DNA from: CAWJMD01 sp963845675
GTDB taxonomy: Bacteria > Actinomycetota > Actinomycetes > Actinomycetales > CAWJMD01
Reading direction: 5' to 3'
Assembly (NCBI GenBank): GCA_963845675.1
Contig: CAWJSX010000005.1
Coordinates: 186,001-250,000 of the forward strand
DNA: 64,000 nucleotides
Shown piece by piece: positions 37,578 through 46,614 of this stretch. Below the pieces are notes generated by a model. That model was not told the DNA's origin and made no database searches. It worked only from the letters and a program-made list of their open reading frames with translations. The position numbers and the translations under genes were made by a program. Position 1 is the first letter of the stretch, and every line of letters begins with the position of its first letter.

Positions 37578-38402
37578 GTGGCCAACCCGTCCCCGATCCT
37601 CGTCGCCCTCGATGTCGACGGGACGCTGATCCACTACGACCAGACGATGTCGCCGCGAGTGCGCAAGGCGGTGCGGGCCGCGCACGAGGCGGGCCACCTG
37701 GTCGTGATCGCCACCGGACGGTCCCTGGTCGGCACGCTGCCGATCGCCGAAGAGCTCGGCCTCGAGCGCTGCTACCTCGTGACGAGCAACGGCGCCGTGA
37801 CGGCGCGCCTCGACCCGGACGCCGCCCAGGGGTACGAGATCACCGACATGGTGACCTTCGACCCCGGACCGGTCGTGACCCTCGTCCGCCAGCAGCTACC
37901 GGACGCCCTCTTCGCGGTCGAGGTCGTAGGACAGGGAGCCCGCGTCAGCGGCGACTGGCCCGAGGGTGAGCTCTCGGGCCTGCTCGACGTGGTGCCGTTC
38001 GACCGGCTCGTCGACGGACCGACCACGCGCGTGGTGGTGCGCAGCCCCGAGCACACGCCCGCGGACTTCCTGCGGACCGTCGAACGCATCGGCCTGCACG
38101 GCGTGGGCTACGCCGTCGGGTACACGGCCTGGCTCGACCTGGCGCCCGAGGGCGTCAGCAAGGCCAGCGCCCTGGAGCAGGTGCGCGAGCGCCTCGGCGT
38201 CCCGAAGGACCGGACGATGGCCGTCGGGGACGGACGCAACGACCTCGAGATGCTGGCCTGGGCGCACCGCGGGATCGCGATGGGCAACGCTGCGGACGTC
38301 GTGCTCGCCGCCGCCGACGAGATCGCCCCCGACGTACGCGACGACGGGTTGGCCCACGTGCTGGAAGAGCTCCTGGGCGACGAGCCCGACGACGGGCGCT
38401 GA
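37578..38402 (+). CDS. HAD-family (Cof-type) phosphatase
   Basis: A 274-residue HAD hydrolase, Cof/IIB group. Motif I is ALDVDGTLIHYD, motif II IATGRS, and motif IV VGDGRNDLEMLAWAHRGIAMGNA, with the type II cap between. Substrates in this group are sugar phosphates, phospholipid head groups and pyridoxal phosphate; which one applies is not clear. The GTG at 37578 sits next to the family start. A second HAD gene of the same kind follows after 4 bases, so they look like a tandem duplication in one operon. Confidence 0.87.
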   Translation: MANPSPILVALDVDGTLIHYDQTMSPRVRKAVRAAHEAGHLVVIATGRSLVGTLPIAEELGLERCYLVTSNGAVTARLDPDAAQGYEITDMVTFDPGPVVTLVRQQLPDALFAVEVVGQGARVSGDWPEGELSGLLDVVPFDRLVDGPTTRVVVRSPEHTPADFLRTVERIGLHGVGYAVGYTAWLDLAPEGVSKASALEQVRERLGVPKDRTMAVGDGRNDLEMLAWAHRGIAMGNAADVVLAAADEIAPDVRDDGLAHVLEELLGDEPDDGR

Positions 38403-38406
38403 CGGG

Positions 38407-39204
38407 GTGCGCGTCGTGGCGACGGACCTCGACGGGACCCTCGTCGGGCGCGACCACTCCGTGAGCGACCGCAACCGGCGTGCGCTGGCGGCCTGTCGGG
38501 CGGCGGGCGTCGAGGTGCTCTTCGTGACCGGGCGCCCCCTGCGCTGGATGGCCCCCGTGGTCGAGGCGACCGGTATCGCCGGCACTGCCATCTGCGCGAA
38601 CGGTGCTGCGGTCTACGACCTGGCGACCCAGGAGCTGCTCGACCACCATCCCGTGGACACCGAGTCCGTGCTGCCCGTGGTGGAACGGCTCCGGGCAGCA
38701 CTCGGCTCCATCGCGGTCGCCCTCGAGACCCCCGCCGGCGCCGTCGCGGAGCACGGCTACGCGACGTCGTGGGACGCCGACCGGAGGATGCCCCGCGGTG
38801 ACCTGACCCAGCTGCTCGTGGACCACCCCACCGTGCTCAAGGTGCTGGTGCGCGGGGAGGGCCCGAGCTCGGACGAGATGCTCGCCGTGGCTCGCGAGCT
38901 GCTCGACGGGAGCCTGACCGCCACGCACTCCAACGCCGGCGGCAGCCTGCTCGAGCTCAGTGCGGGCGGCGTCAGCAAGGCGCGGACGCTGGCGGGCGTC
39001 ATCGAGCGACTCGGCCTGACCGCCGGGGACGTCGTGGCCTTCGGTGACCAGCCGAACGACGTGGAGATGCTGACCTGGGCCGGGCGCGGCGTCGCGATGG
39101 GTGACGGGCACCCTGAGGCACTGGCGGTGGCGGACGAGATCGCGCCTCCGCTCAGTGAGGACGGGGTGGCCCAGGTGATCGAGCGGCTGCTGTCCCGCGG
39201 CTGA
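38407..39204 (+). CDS. HAD-family (Cof-type) phosphatase, tandem paralogue
   Basis: A 265-residue relative of the preceding gene, with motif I ATDLDGTLVGRDHS, motif II VTGRP and motif IV FGDQPNDVEMLTWAGRGVAMGDG, and the type IIB cap. In motif IV Asp-Gln-Pro replaces the Asp-Gly-Arg of the neighbour. The GTG at 38407 lies 4 bases after the stop of the first HAD gene and overlaps no other coding sequence. The two proteins share order and length, so they may act on related phosphate esters. Confidence 0.87.
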   Translation: MRVVATDLDGTLVGRDHSVSDRNRRALAACRAAGVEVLFVTGRPLRWMAPVVEATGIAGTAICANGAAVYDLATQELLDHHPVDTESVLPVVERLRAALGSIAVALETPAGAVAEHGYATSWDADRRMPRGDLTQLLVDHPTVLKVLVRGEGPSSDEMLAVARELLDGSLTATHSNAGGSLLELSAGGVSKARTLAGVIERLGLTAGDVVAFGDQPNDVEMLTWAGRGVAMGDGHPEALAVADEIAPPLSEDGVAQVIERLLSRG

Positions 39205-39208
39205 ACCC

Positions 39209-39640
39209 TCAGGCCACGTGGACGCGGGCGAGGGCGGCCGCGCGCCGGGCGGCCTGCATGCGCGCGAGCGCCGTCGCCTGGTCTCCCGCCGCCGACGCCA
39301 CCCGCGCCATCGCGGCGGCCTCGGAGGCCTCCGCACACGACGTGGCGGCCCGCGAGAGACGCCGATGCAGCTCCGGATGCTGGCCGAGGGGCCCGGGTGG
39401 GATCTCCAGACCCGCACTGGGAGCGTCGATCTCGGCCTGGACGCAGATCTCGTGCACCTGGTCGAGCAGCACCGCGAGATCGGCGCCGACCAGCTCGAGG
39501 GCGCTTCGCAGAGGTCCGTCGTCCACGGGCTCGATCATCTGGTGGTAGCGGTCGATCGCCCGCAGCGTCCGGTCGTGCGAGCGACGCCAGACGCCCACCC
39601 CCAGAGGGTCGGGCTGTCGCCGCCAGGGCCACCGCACCAT
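39209..39640 (-). CDS. Conserved hypothetical, helical, next to bpa
   Basis: A 143-residue protein rich in Ala, Arg, Glu and Leu, with a Trp-rich start (MVRWPWRRQPDPLG) and a mostly helical prediction (LDQVHEICVQAEIDAP, AASEAAAMARVASAAGDQ). No signal peptide or membrane segment. It is 14 bases after the proteasome activator gene on the same strand, so probably in one operon. I do not recognise a named family, and the link with proteasome function is only positional. Confidence 0.65.
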   Translation of the reverse strand: MVRWPWRRQPDPLGVGVWRRSHDRTLRAIDRYHQMIEPVDDGPLRSALELVGADLAVLLDQVHEICVQAEIDAPSAGLEIPPGPLGQHPELHRRLSRAATSCAEASEAAAMARVASAAGDQATALARMQAARRAAALARVHVA

Positions 39641-39654
39641 GTCGCTCGCCCCCG

Positions 39655-40272
39655 TCAGAGGTACTGACCGGTGCCGTGCTGCTGCGGGCCGCCCTCACCC
39701 TGGCCGGGCGCCTGCGGCTGACCGGGCGACCCGGGTGCATCCGGGTGCCCGGGCACGCCGGCGTGGGCTCCGGGCCCACCGGGCAGCGCGCGTCGCATCT
39801 GGGCGATCTGGGACTGGGCCGCCATCTGCTGCGCCACCAGAGCGGTCTGGATCCCGTGGAAGAGCCCCTCGAGCCATCCCACGAGCTGGGCCTGCGCGAT
39901 CCGCAGCTCGGCGTCGGACGGGGTCGAGTCCTCGTCGAACGGGAGGGTGATGCGTCTCAGCTCGTCCACGAGCTCTGGGGACAGGCCCTGCTCCAGCTCC
40001 GCGAGCGACCGCTCGTGCACCTCGGCCAGGCGGGCTCGTCCCGCTTCGTCCAGGGGGGAGTCGCGGACCTCCTCGAGCAGCTGCTTGATCATGCTGCCGA
40101 TCCGCATCACCTTGGCCGGCTGCTCGACCAGCTCGGCGGGGCTGCGCCGGTCGTCGTCCCCTCCGGAGACGCCCATCGAGCCGGGACCGACCACGACCAC
40201 GGTCTGGTCGGGGGTCGGGCCCTGGCGGGCGGTGTCGTCCTGCGGGGGCTGCGGGTCGTGGCTCTCGGTCAT
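39655..40272 (-). CDS. bpa: Bacterial proteasome activator
   Basis: A 205-residue Bpa/PafE-type protein (DUF2587). The core helical region is KVMRIGSMIKQLLEEVRDSPLD, ELEQGLSPELVDELRRI, then QAQLVGWLEGLFHGIQTALV, MAAQSQIAQMRRALPGG. It ends exactly with GQYL, the C-terminal HbYX-like motif that docks on the 20S proteasome. Bpa forms dodecameric rings and stimulates ATP-independent degradation. The gene implies a Pup-proteasome system elsewhere in the genome. The N-terminus is disordered. Confidence 0.93.
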   Translation of the reverse strand: MTESHDPQPPQDDTARQGPTPDQTVVVVGPGSMGVSGGDDDRRSPAELVEQPAKVMRIGSMIKQLLEEVRDSPLDEAGRARLAEVHERSLAELEQGLSPELVDELRRITLPFDEDSTPSDAELRIAQAQLVGWLEGLFHGIQTALVAQQMAAQSQIAQMRRALPGGPGAHAGVPGHPDAPGSPGQPQAPGQGEGGPQQHGTGQYL

Positions 40273-40308
40273 GGGTCCATCCTGCCCGGGGCCGTGAGCC
40301 GCAGCCCG

Positions 40309-41298
40309 TCAGACCGTCAGGACGATCTTGCCGATGTGCCCGGAGTCCTCCATCAGGCGGTGCGCGTCCGCTGCCTGCTCGAGCGGCAGCCTCGTGTGCA
40401 CGACCGGGTGGACGGTCCCGTCGGCCAGCAGCGGCCACACCAGGTCGCGCACCTGCTGCACGATCACGGCCTTCTCGGTGGACGGACGGGACCGCAGGGA
40501 CGTCGCGATCACCGCGCCGCGCTTGCGCAGCAGCAGACCCAGGTCGAGCTCTCCACGGGTACCGCCCTGGAGCCCGATGACGACCAGGCGACCGCCCGTC
40601 GCGAGCACCTCGACGTTGCGACCGAGGTACTTGGCGCCCATGTTGTCGAGCACCACGTCCGCCCCAGGTCCGTTCGGGGCGTCGGCGGTCGCGGCGCGCA
40701 CGCGCTCGACGAAGTCCTGCTCGGTGTAGTTGACGAGCACGTCCGCGCCGAGCTGGGCGCAGGCGGAGAGCTTCTCGGAGGAGCGAGCCGTGACAGCCAC
40801 CCTCGCTCCCATGGCCTTGCCGAGCTGGATCGCCATGGTGCCGATCCCGCTCGACCCGCCGTGCACGAGCAGCGTCTCCCCTCGCTGGAGGCCGGCGGCC
40901 ATGAAGACGTTCGACCAGACGGTGCAGACGACCTCGGGCAGCGAGGCCGCGTCGACCAGGGACACCCCCCTCGGGACGGGGAGCACGTGGCTCGCCGGCA
41001 CGCAGACCTGCTCGGCGTACCCGCCGCCCGCGAGCAGCGCGCACACCTCGTCGCCCACCTGCCACCCGTCGACCCCCGCGCCGAGCTCGGCGACGGTGCC
41101 CGAGCACTCCAGGCCCGGCCACTCCGGTGCCCCCTCCGGCGGCGGGTAGTGGCCCTGCCGCTGCATGACGTCCGCTCGGTTGACGGCGGTCGCCGCGACC
41201 TCGATCCGTACCTCCCCGGTCTGCGGCCGGGGGTCCGGGACCTCCGAGACGACCAGGGCCTCAGGCCCTCCGGGTTCGCTGATCGTCACGGCTCTCAT
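40309..41298 (-). CDS. NADPH:quinone oxidoreductase (zinc-independent MDR)
   Basis: A 329-residue medium-chain reductase. The start is MRAVTISEPGGPEALVV, followed by VAATAVNRADVMQRQGHYP, PGLECSGTVAELG, and the Rossmann segment LLVHGGSSGIGTMAIQLGKA, then VLDNMGAKYLGRN and GHIGKIVLTV. It lacks the catalytic zinc cysteines, as in quinone oxidoreductases. The ATG at 41298 is chosen on homology; the frame runs upstream without a stop into the MobA-like gene, so an indel or read-through near 41310 separates them. Confidence 0.88.
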   Translation of the reverse strand: MRAVTISEPGGPEALVVSEVPDPRPQTGEVRIEVAATAVNRADVMQRQGHYPPPEGAPEWPGLECSGTVAELGAGVDGWQVGDEVCALLAGGGYAEQVCVPASHVLPVPRGVSLVDAASLPEVVCTVWSNVFMAAGLQRGETLLVHGGSSGIGTMAIQLGKAMGARVAVTARSSEKLSACAQLGADVLVNYTEQDFVERVRAATADAPNGPGADVVLDNMGAKYLGRNVEVLATGGRLVVIGLQGGTRGELDLGLLLRKRGAVIATSLRSRPSTEKAVIVQQVRDLVWPLLADGTVHPVVHTRLPLEQAADAHRLMEDSGHIGKIVLTV

Positions 41299-41308
41299 GG
41301 CCCGGACC

Positions 41309-41914
41309 CTATGCCGTGCTGTGCTGCGCCACGTGTCCAGCTGCTCCGGGGTGTCGACGTCCCACGTCGTCTCGGCGGGCACCGGAACCCTGACCGGGTC
41401 CAGGGCCGTCACCAGCAGACGGACCGAGAGATCGCGGCCCGCGTCCACGCCGGCCTCGTCCACCAGTCGGCGAGCCCCCTCGGCGGTGAGGACGAGCTGG
41501 AGGGGCTGCTCGCGTCCGGAGACGTCGACGGCCATCGCGGCGACAGCGCCCGCAGCGGCCCGTGCCTTCCAGCGCCTGGGTCAACGTCGCCAGGGCGCCG
41601 GCCGCCCCGGGAGCGTCGCCCGGGACGACGGCGACCCAGCCGTCGCCCACGACCGCCGTAGGCCTGCCACGAGGGCCGCGGCGGGTCCTCCGCCCGGCGG
41701 TTCCTCCCGGACCCAGCGCACCGCGCCGTCGCGTCGAGCGCTCGGGGCCGACGGCCACGACGACGGCGTCAGGGGCGGCGGTCACCACGGCGTCCAGCAG
41801 CACGTCGAGGACCGTGACGCCGCCAGGCTCGCCGTCGAGCGGCTCGGCGAGCTTGTCGCGTCCGAAGCGCCGGGACGCACCACCGGCGAGGACGAGCACG
41901 GATCGGAGGGGCAT
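41309..41914 (-). CDS. MobA-like nucleotidyltransferase, frameshifted
   Basis: About 200 residues. The N-terminus SVLVLAGGASRRFGRDKLAEPL is the nucleotide-binding loop of MobA/NTP transferases, then DGWVAVVPGDAP, and the C-terminal part PAETTWDVDTPEQLDTW. The order of fragments spans three frames (changes near 41700-41680 and 41560-41520). Such enzymes attach GMP or CMP to molybdopterin, or are related. Stops at 41309 or fusion with the next frame are both possible. It sits just before the quinone oxidoreductase gene on the same strand. Confidence 0.68.
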   Translation of the reverse strand: MPLRSVLVLAGGASRRFGRDKLAEPLDGEPGGVTVLDVLLDAVVTAAPDAVVVAVGPERSTRRRGALGPGGTAGRRTRRGPRGRPTAVVGDGWVAVVPGDAPGAAGALATLTQALEGTGRCGRCRRDGRRRLRTRAAPPARPHRRGGSPTGGRGRRGRGPRSLGPSAGDGPGPGQGSGARRDDVGRRHPGAAGHVAQHSTA

Positions 41915-41990
41915 GATCGGCATTTTGGCGCATGACGTCACGGCGACCCGCCGTGACGTGCTTACGCCGAACGGGTGACCTGGTGACGCT

Positions 41991-42023
41991 CATCGGTCAA
42001 TACCTGCGTGGTGCCGACCGATG
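41991..42023. promoter_or_regulatory. 8-bp inverted repeat before the conservon operon
   Basis: CATCGGTC at 41991-41998 and GACCGATG at 42016-42023 are perfect inverted arms around a 17-base spacer. They end 58 bases before the ATG of cvnA. This is the right place for an operator or activator site of the cvnABCD operon. No known binding protein can be named. Confidence 0.35.
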
Positions 42024-42081
42024 CACGGGAATCGGGCGGCATCAACCGCGAGTGCCCCCCATCGAGTGGAAGGTCCACCCC

Positions 42082-45000
42082 ATGCTGCGCAGCTTCGGCA
42101 TCAGGGCCAAGATCCTGACCGTTCTTGCCCTCCCGGTCCTCGTGCTGTCGCTGGCTGCAGGTGTCATCGCGACCTCGGCCATCGGGGAGTCGCGCAAGGC
42201 GGGCCAGGTCGAGGACCTGACGCGTCAGGCAGCCGGGACTGACCGACCTGCTGCGCGGGCTGCAGGCCGAGCGGGCGTTGACGGTGGCCGTGCTGTCGGG
42301 CAACGAGGCGTCGCGTCCCGCCCTCGACGAGGTGCGCGCCAACGTGACGACGGGCCTGGACGCCGTGCGTGCCGAGTTCAGCGAGACGGACCTCTCCCAG
42401 CTGGAGGCGGGCGCGCAGGCGGGCGCGCTGGCCTCCAGCGCGGGCTCACGACCTGCTGCCCGAGCTGCGACGACAGGTCGACGGCGGCGTCCTGACACCC
42501 GGCACCGCACTCCTGCGCTACTCCGAGATCATCGCGGCCGACATCGCCCTCCCGGCGGCCATCGCGGACGGTCTCGACGACCGCACCCTGGCCCAGAACC
42601 TCCGTGCCTACACCGCGACCGAGCAGCTGGCCGAGGCGGTCGCCTCCGAGCGCGACCTCACCACCCCCTCGGTGGCCATCGGCGTCTTCACGCCCGAGGC
42701 GCAGAAGGCCTCGCGGGACGCCGCCCTGCGCACGACGCTGATCCGGGAGAACACGACGCGCATCGCCGAGTCGGCGGGAGTGCGCACCCCGGCCACCGGC
42801 TACGTGTTCCAGCTGGCGCGCCAGAGGACCGTCGACGACGCGGACGGCGTGATCGAGGGCCTCACCGTCGACGAGTGGCGCGCCGCCGCGGACGAGGACA
42901 TCTCGTCGCTCGGGAGCGGGCTCGACACCGTCATCAACGCCGCGCAGCAGCGGTCCTCCGAGCTCGCCTCCGACGCCCGCCAGTACGCGATGCAGGTGAT
43001 CATCGGTGCGCTCGCCGCCGTCGTGATCCCGGTGACTGCTCGCCCTCGTGCTCGCCCGCCGCATCACCCGGCCGCTGCGCCGCCTGACCGAGGCCGCCGC
43101 CCAGATCCGCGAGAACCTGCCTCGCATGGTCGAGCGCATGGCCACCCCGGGCGAAGGCCCGGGCATGACGGTGCCGGAGATCCCCGTCGAGTCCGACGAC
43201 GAGGTCGGTCGTCTGGCCACCGCGTTCAACGACGTCAACGCGACCACCGTGCAGGTGGCGCAGGAGCAGGCCGCGCTGCGTGGGTCGATCGCCGCCATGT
43301 TCGTCAACGTGGCCCGTCGCGACCAGGTGCTGCTGTCGCGCCAGCTGTCGTTCCTGGACCAGCTCGAGCGCACGGAGGAGAACCCCGAGACGCTCGACAA
43401 CCTGTTCAAGCTCGACCACCTCGCCACGCGCATGCGCCGCAACGCCGAGTCCCTGCTCGTGCTGGCAGGCATCGACACGGGCCGCCGGCTGCGTCGTCCG
43501 ATGCCCCTGTCGGACGTCGTGCGCACCGCGTCCAGCGAGATCGAGCACTACGAGCGCATCGACCTGGCGCAGCACGTCGACCCGCCGATGGTGGGCCACA
43601 CGGCGCTGCTGACCGCGCACATGCTGGCCGAGCTGCTCGAGAACGCCACGTCCTTCTCCGACCCCGGCACCCGCGTCGTCGTCGCGACCGACGCCGGTCC
43701 GGACGGCATCGTGGTGACCATCACCGACGAGGGCCTGGGCATGTCTGCCGACGAGCTCGCCGAGGCGAACGACCGCATCCAGAACCCGCCGCAGTCCGAG
43801 GTCGTCGGCGCGCAGCGTCTCGGCTTCTACGTGGTCGGTCGCCTGTCACAGCGGCTCGAGGCCGGCATCTCCCTGTCCGCCGGCGACGGCCGGGGGACGG
43901 TCGTGACGGTCGAGCTGCCACCCACCCTCTTCGTGCCCGGCACCGTGGTGACGGAGGAGACGGAGGTCGCGGGGGCGGCCGATGCACCCTTGTCCGACTC
44001 GGACGCCCAGGCGCCCGCGTCGATGCCGAACGGCCACTCGGCGACCGGTGCGGACCGACTCGGCGCGTCGGCGGACGCGCTCAACGCGAGCGCGGCCGCC
44101 GCGGCCGCGGCGTCGATCCAGCCGATCATCATCGCGCCCGGGTCCGAGACTGGTCTGCCGCAGCGGGGTGCTCACCGCGCCGCGGGCGGGGGCGACGCCC
44201 AGGATCTGTCGTCGCTGCCGACGCGATCGGCCTCGCCGTCGTCTGACGAGATCGGTGCCCTGCCGCAGCGCGGTGCGTCGACGACCGACTCGGGTCTTCC
44301 CACCCGCACCCCGGCCACCTCCCTGCCGGCCGCTCCGGCTCCTACCGTGCCCGCGCAGCGGAGCGAGCCGCCGGCTCCCGAGTCGCGCTCGGGCCTGTTC
44401 ACGGGCTTCCGCGCCCGCCGGGCGGAGGCGGTCGGCGGTCAGGGGCCGGAGCAGCCGGGAGAGCCCGCAGCCGAGGCGACCGATGCCTACGAGGTCGCCC
44501 AGCTGGACGACGGCCCGGCCCGGCCCGCGCTGCTCACGCCCGAGCCCGAGGCCGAGGCGCAGCCCGAGCCCGAGGCCGAGGCGCTGTCTGAGCCGCTGCC
44601 CGAGCCCGAGGTGGCGCTGGAGGACGAGTCGCAGCCCGAGCCGGAGCCGGAGCCGGAGCCGGAGCAGCGTCGAGCCCCAGTCCCAGCCCCAGTCCCAGCC
44701 CCAGTCCCAGCCCCAGTCCCAGCCCCAGCCCCAGCCGGAGCTGGAGGTTGCGGCTGCCCTGATGGACAACCCGCTCTTCGGCCCCCTGCCCACGTCGGTC
44801 TTCTCGGCCGAGGTCGCCGCTCCCGAGGCGGCGCCCGCAACCCAGGACGAGCACCTGGCCCGCCGGGCGGAGGTCAGCGACGGCGTGCGCGCCGCCACCA
44901 ACGAGCTGAGCGCCCTCGCGGCCTGGCCCGCCCCCCCGTCGGAGCCGCGGCGGACTGCGGCCCCGGAGGAGGCTCCTGCCGCCGAGGCTCCGTCGGCTGC

Positions 45001-45658
45001 GTCCGTGGCGTCGACTCAGCCCGCCGCCCCGGCTGTGGCTCCGGTGCCGCAGTCGTCGGCCCCGCCGGCCCCGCCGCCGCCCGCTCCCGTGTACTCCAGC
45101 GCCAGCGCGTTCGACATCCTCCCGGGTGCCGACCGCGGTCGCTCGTCGCGGGGACTGAAGCTCCCGCGTCGTGGCCGCGACCACGAGAGCGGCGTCCGTC
45201 GGGCGGCGACCTCCCCGATCCCGGTTCCCGCAGGCCCTGTCACGATGCCGTCGACCGTCCAGGTGACCGCCCCGGCGACGGTGGACGACCTGGTCCCGGT
45301 GGTCGAGGCCCTGTCCGACGGTGCCGTGCCGTTCGTGCCCGCGACGGAGCCCACCCCGGCGCCGGACACCCAGCGCCAGCGGTCCGCCCTCGCCTCGGAG
45401 GCGCTCTCCGAGCTGAGCCGGCTCTCGACGTACCGTCCCGACGCCACGGTCTCCACGACCGGCGGCGGCGCCCCGACGCTGACGCGACGGACCCGTGGAG
45501 CCACGGCGGCCGCCGAGGTCAGCACTCCCCAACCCGTCGGCCCCGCACGTCCCAGCCGCTCCGCCGCCGAGGTCCGCAGCATGCTGTCGGGCTTCCAGGC
45601 CGGGGTCGCGCGGGGTCGCAAGGAGCCCGCCCACAGCGGACAGGAGGCGTCCGAGTGA
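42082..45658 (+). CDS. cvnA: Conservon sensor kinase-like protein CvnA, four frameshifts
   Basis: The membrane sensor of a conservon, ~1190 residues after joining. A first hydrophobic segment (IRAKILTVLALPVLVLSLAAG) is followed by a NIT-type sensing region (~50-310), a second hydrophobic segment, a HAMP domain (ARRITRPLRRLTEAA), a dimer region with LFKLDHLATRMRRNAESLLV, and a HATPase with ENATSFSDPGTRVV, TDEGLGMSADELAE and LGFYVVGRLSQRL. Then ~570 residues of Pro/Ala/Glu/Ser-rich sequence follow, including a Glu-Pro repeat and a Pro-Val-Pro or Gln-Ser-Pro repeat. Breaks near 42240, 42445, 43035 and 44675 fit one extra base each. The ATG at 42082 has GGAAGG upstream. Confidence 0.87.
44675..44735 (+). 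repeat. 12-bp tandem repeat in cvnA
   Basis: About four to five copies of a CCCAGTCCCAGC-type unit directly follow a short GAGCCG hexanucleotide repeat (44638-44664). One frame codes Pro-Val-Pro-Ala, the other Gln-Ser-Gln-Pro, and the frame change of cvnA falls here. The number of copies may be an assembly result. Confidence 0.75.
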
Positions 45659-45744
45659 CGGGCACCCGACGACGACACCCGCCCCAGCCCTCTCCCGACC
45701 CCCCTGACCACCACCTCAGTCCGCAGCACCACCGGAGGAAACCT

Positions 45745-46197
45745 GTGACCACGATGAGCACCGAGGCAGCCAACTTCAACTGGCTCCTGGACAACTTCGT
45801 CAAGAGCGTGCCCGACGTCCACCACACCCTCGTCGTGTCCGCGGACGGCCTGCTGATGGCGATGTCCGAGGAGCTCGACCGCACCAGCGGTGACCAGCTC
45901 GGCGCCATCGTCGCCGGCATGTCGAGCCTGACCCGCGGCGCCGCCCGGCAGCTGCGGGCCGGCGAGGTGCGCCAGGCGATCGTCGAGATGGACAGCAAGT
46001 TCATGTTCCTCATGAGCGTCGCTGACGGTTCCGTGCTCGCGGTCGTCGCCGACGCCACGTGCGACGTGGGTCTGATCGGCTACGAGATGGCGCTGCTGGT
46101 CAGCCGCACGGAGGCCACCCTCACGCCGCAGCTCGTCACCGAGATGCGGTCCCGCCTACCCGTCAACGGGGCCACCCGTACGCCGGTCATGGGGTGA
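45745..46197 (+). CDS. cvnB: Conservon roadblock/LC7 protein CvnB
   Basis: A 150-residue roadblock/LC7-fold protein: FNWLLDNFVKSVPDVHHTLV, VSADGLLMAMSEELDR, GDQLGAIVAGMSSLTRGAA, FMFLMSVADGSVLAVVADA, ending in YEMALLVSRTEATLTPQL. In conservons CvnB interacts with CvnD, possibly regulating its GTP cycle. The GTG at 45745 has GGAGG 7 bases upstream, better placed than for the ATG at 45754. Gene order is cvnA-cvnB-cvnC-cvnD. Confidence 0.93.
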   Translation: MTTMSTEAANFNWLLDNFVKSVPDVHHTLVVSADGLLMAMSEELDRTSGDQLGAIVAGMSSLTRGAARQLRAGEVRQAIVEMDSKFMFLMSVADGSVLAVVADATCDVGLIGYEMALLVSRTEATLTPQLVTEMRSRLPVNGATRTPVMG

Positions 46198-46203
46198 TGC
46201 GTC

Positions 46204-46614
46204 GTGGCACCGGAGACGAACGGTCGCCGCAGGCTGACCGCTGACGACGAGGACGCCTACGCGGTCCGTCCGTACGCCGTCATGGGCGCACGCACCAAGC
46301 GCGTGTCCTCGGAGGAGCTCCCCGTCGAGGCACTCGTCGAGGGCCTCGTCGCACCGGACATCCAGCTGACGCCCGAGCGTCGCCGGATCCTGGAGCTCAC
46401 CGCCACCCAGTACCTGTCGGTGATGGAGCTGTCGGCGCACGTCAAGCTCCCCGTCGGAGTCGTCCGGGTCCTCGTCAGCGAGCTGGTCGACCAGAGCAAG
46501 GTCCGGATCCACGGACTCACCCCCACCTTGTCCACCAACGGGTCCTCGCGGGACAACACCGCATCCACCCTCAGCGTTCTGGAGAGTGTTCTCAATGGCA
46601 TTTCCTCGCTCTGA
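46204..46614 (+). CDS. cvnC: Conservon DUF742 protein CvnC
   Basis: A 136-residue DUF742 protein with a winged-helix-like C-terminal half: AYAVRPYAVMGARTK, LTPERRRILELTATQYLSVM, ELSAHVKLPVGVVRVLVSEL. It ends in LESVLNGISSL. The GTG at 46204 lies 6 bases after cvnB. Its 3' end overlaps the cvnD start by 20 bases, which implies translational coupling. The molecular role is unknown, although conservon proteins form a membrane complex in Streptomyces. Confidence 0.92.
   Translation: MAPETNGRRRLTADDEDAYAVRPYAVMGARTKRVSSEELPVEALVEGLVAPDIQLTPERRRILELTATQYLSVMELSAHVKLPVGVVRVLVSELVDQSKVRIHGLTPTLSTNGSSRDNTASTLSVLESVLNGISSL

Noticed and set aside
44638..44740. CRISPR-like array
   Set aside because: The units are 6 and 12 bases, directly tandem with no spacers, and lie in coding sequence of cvnA.
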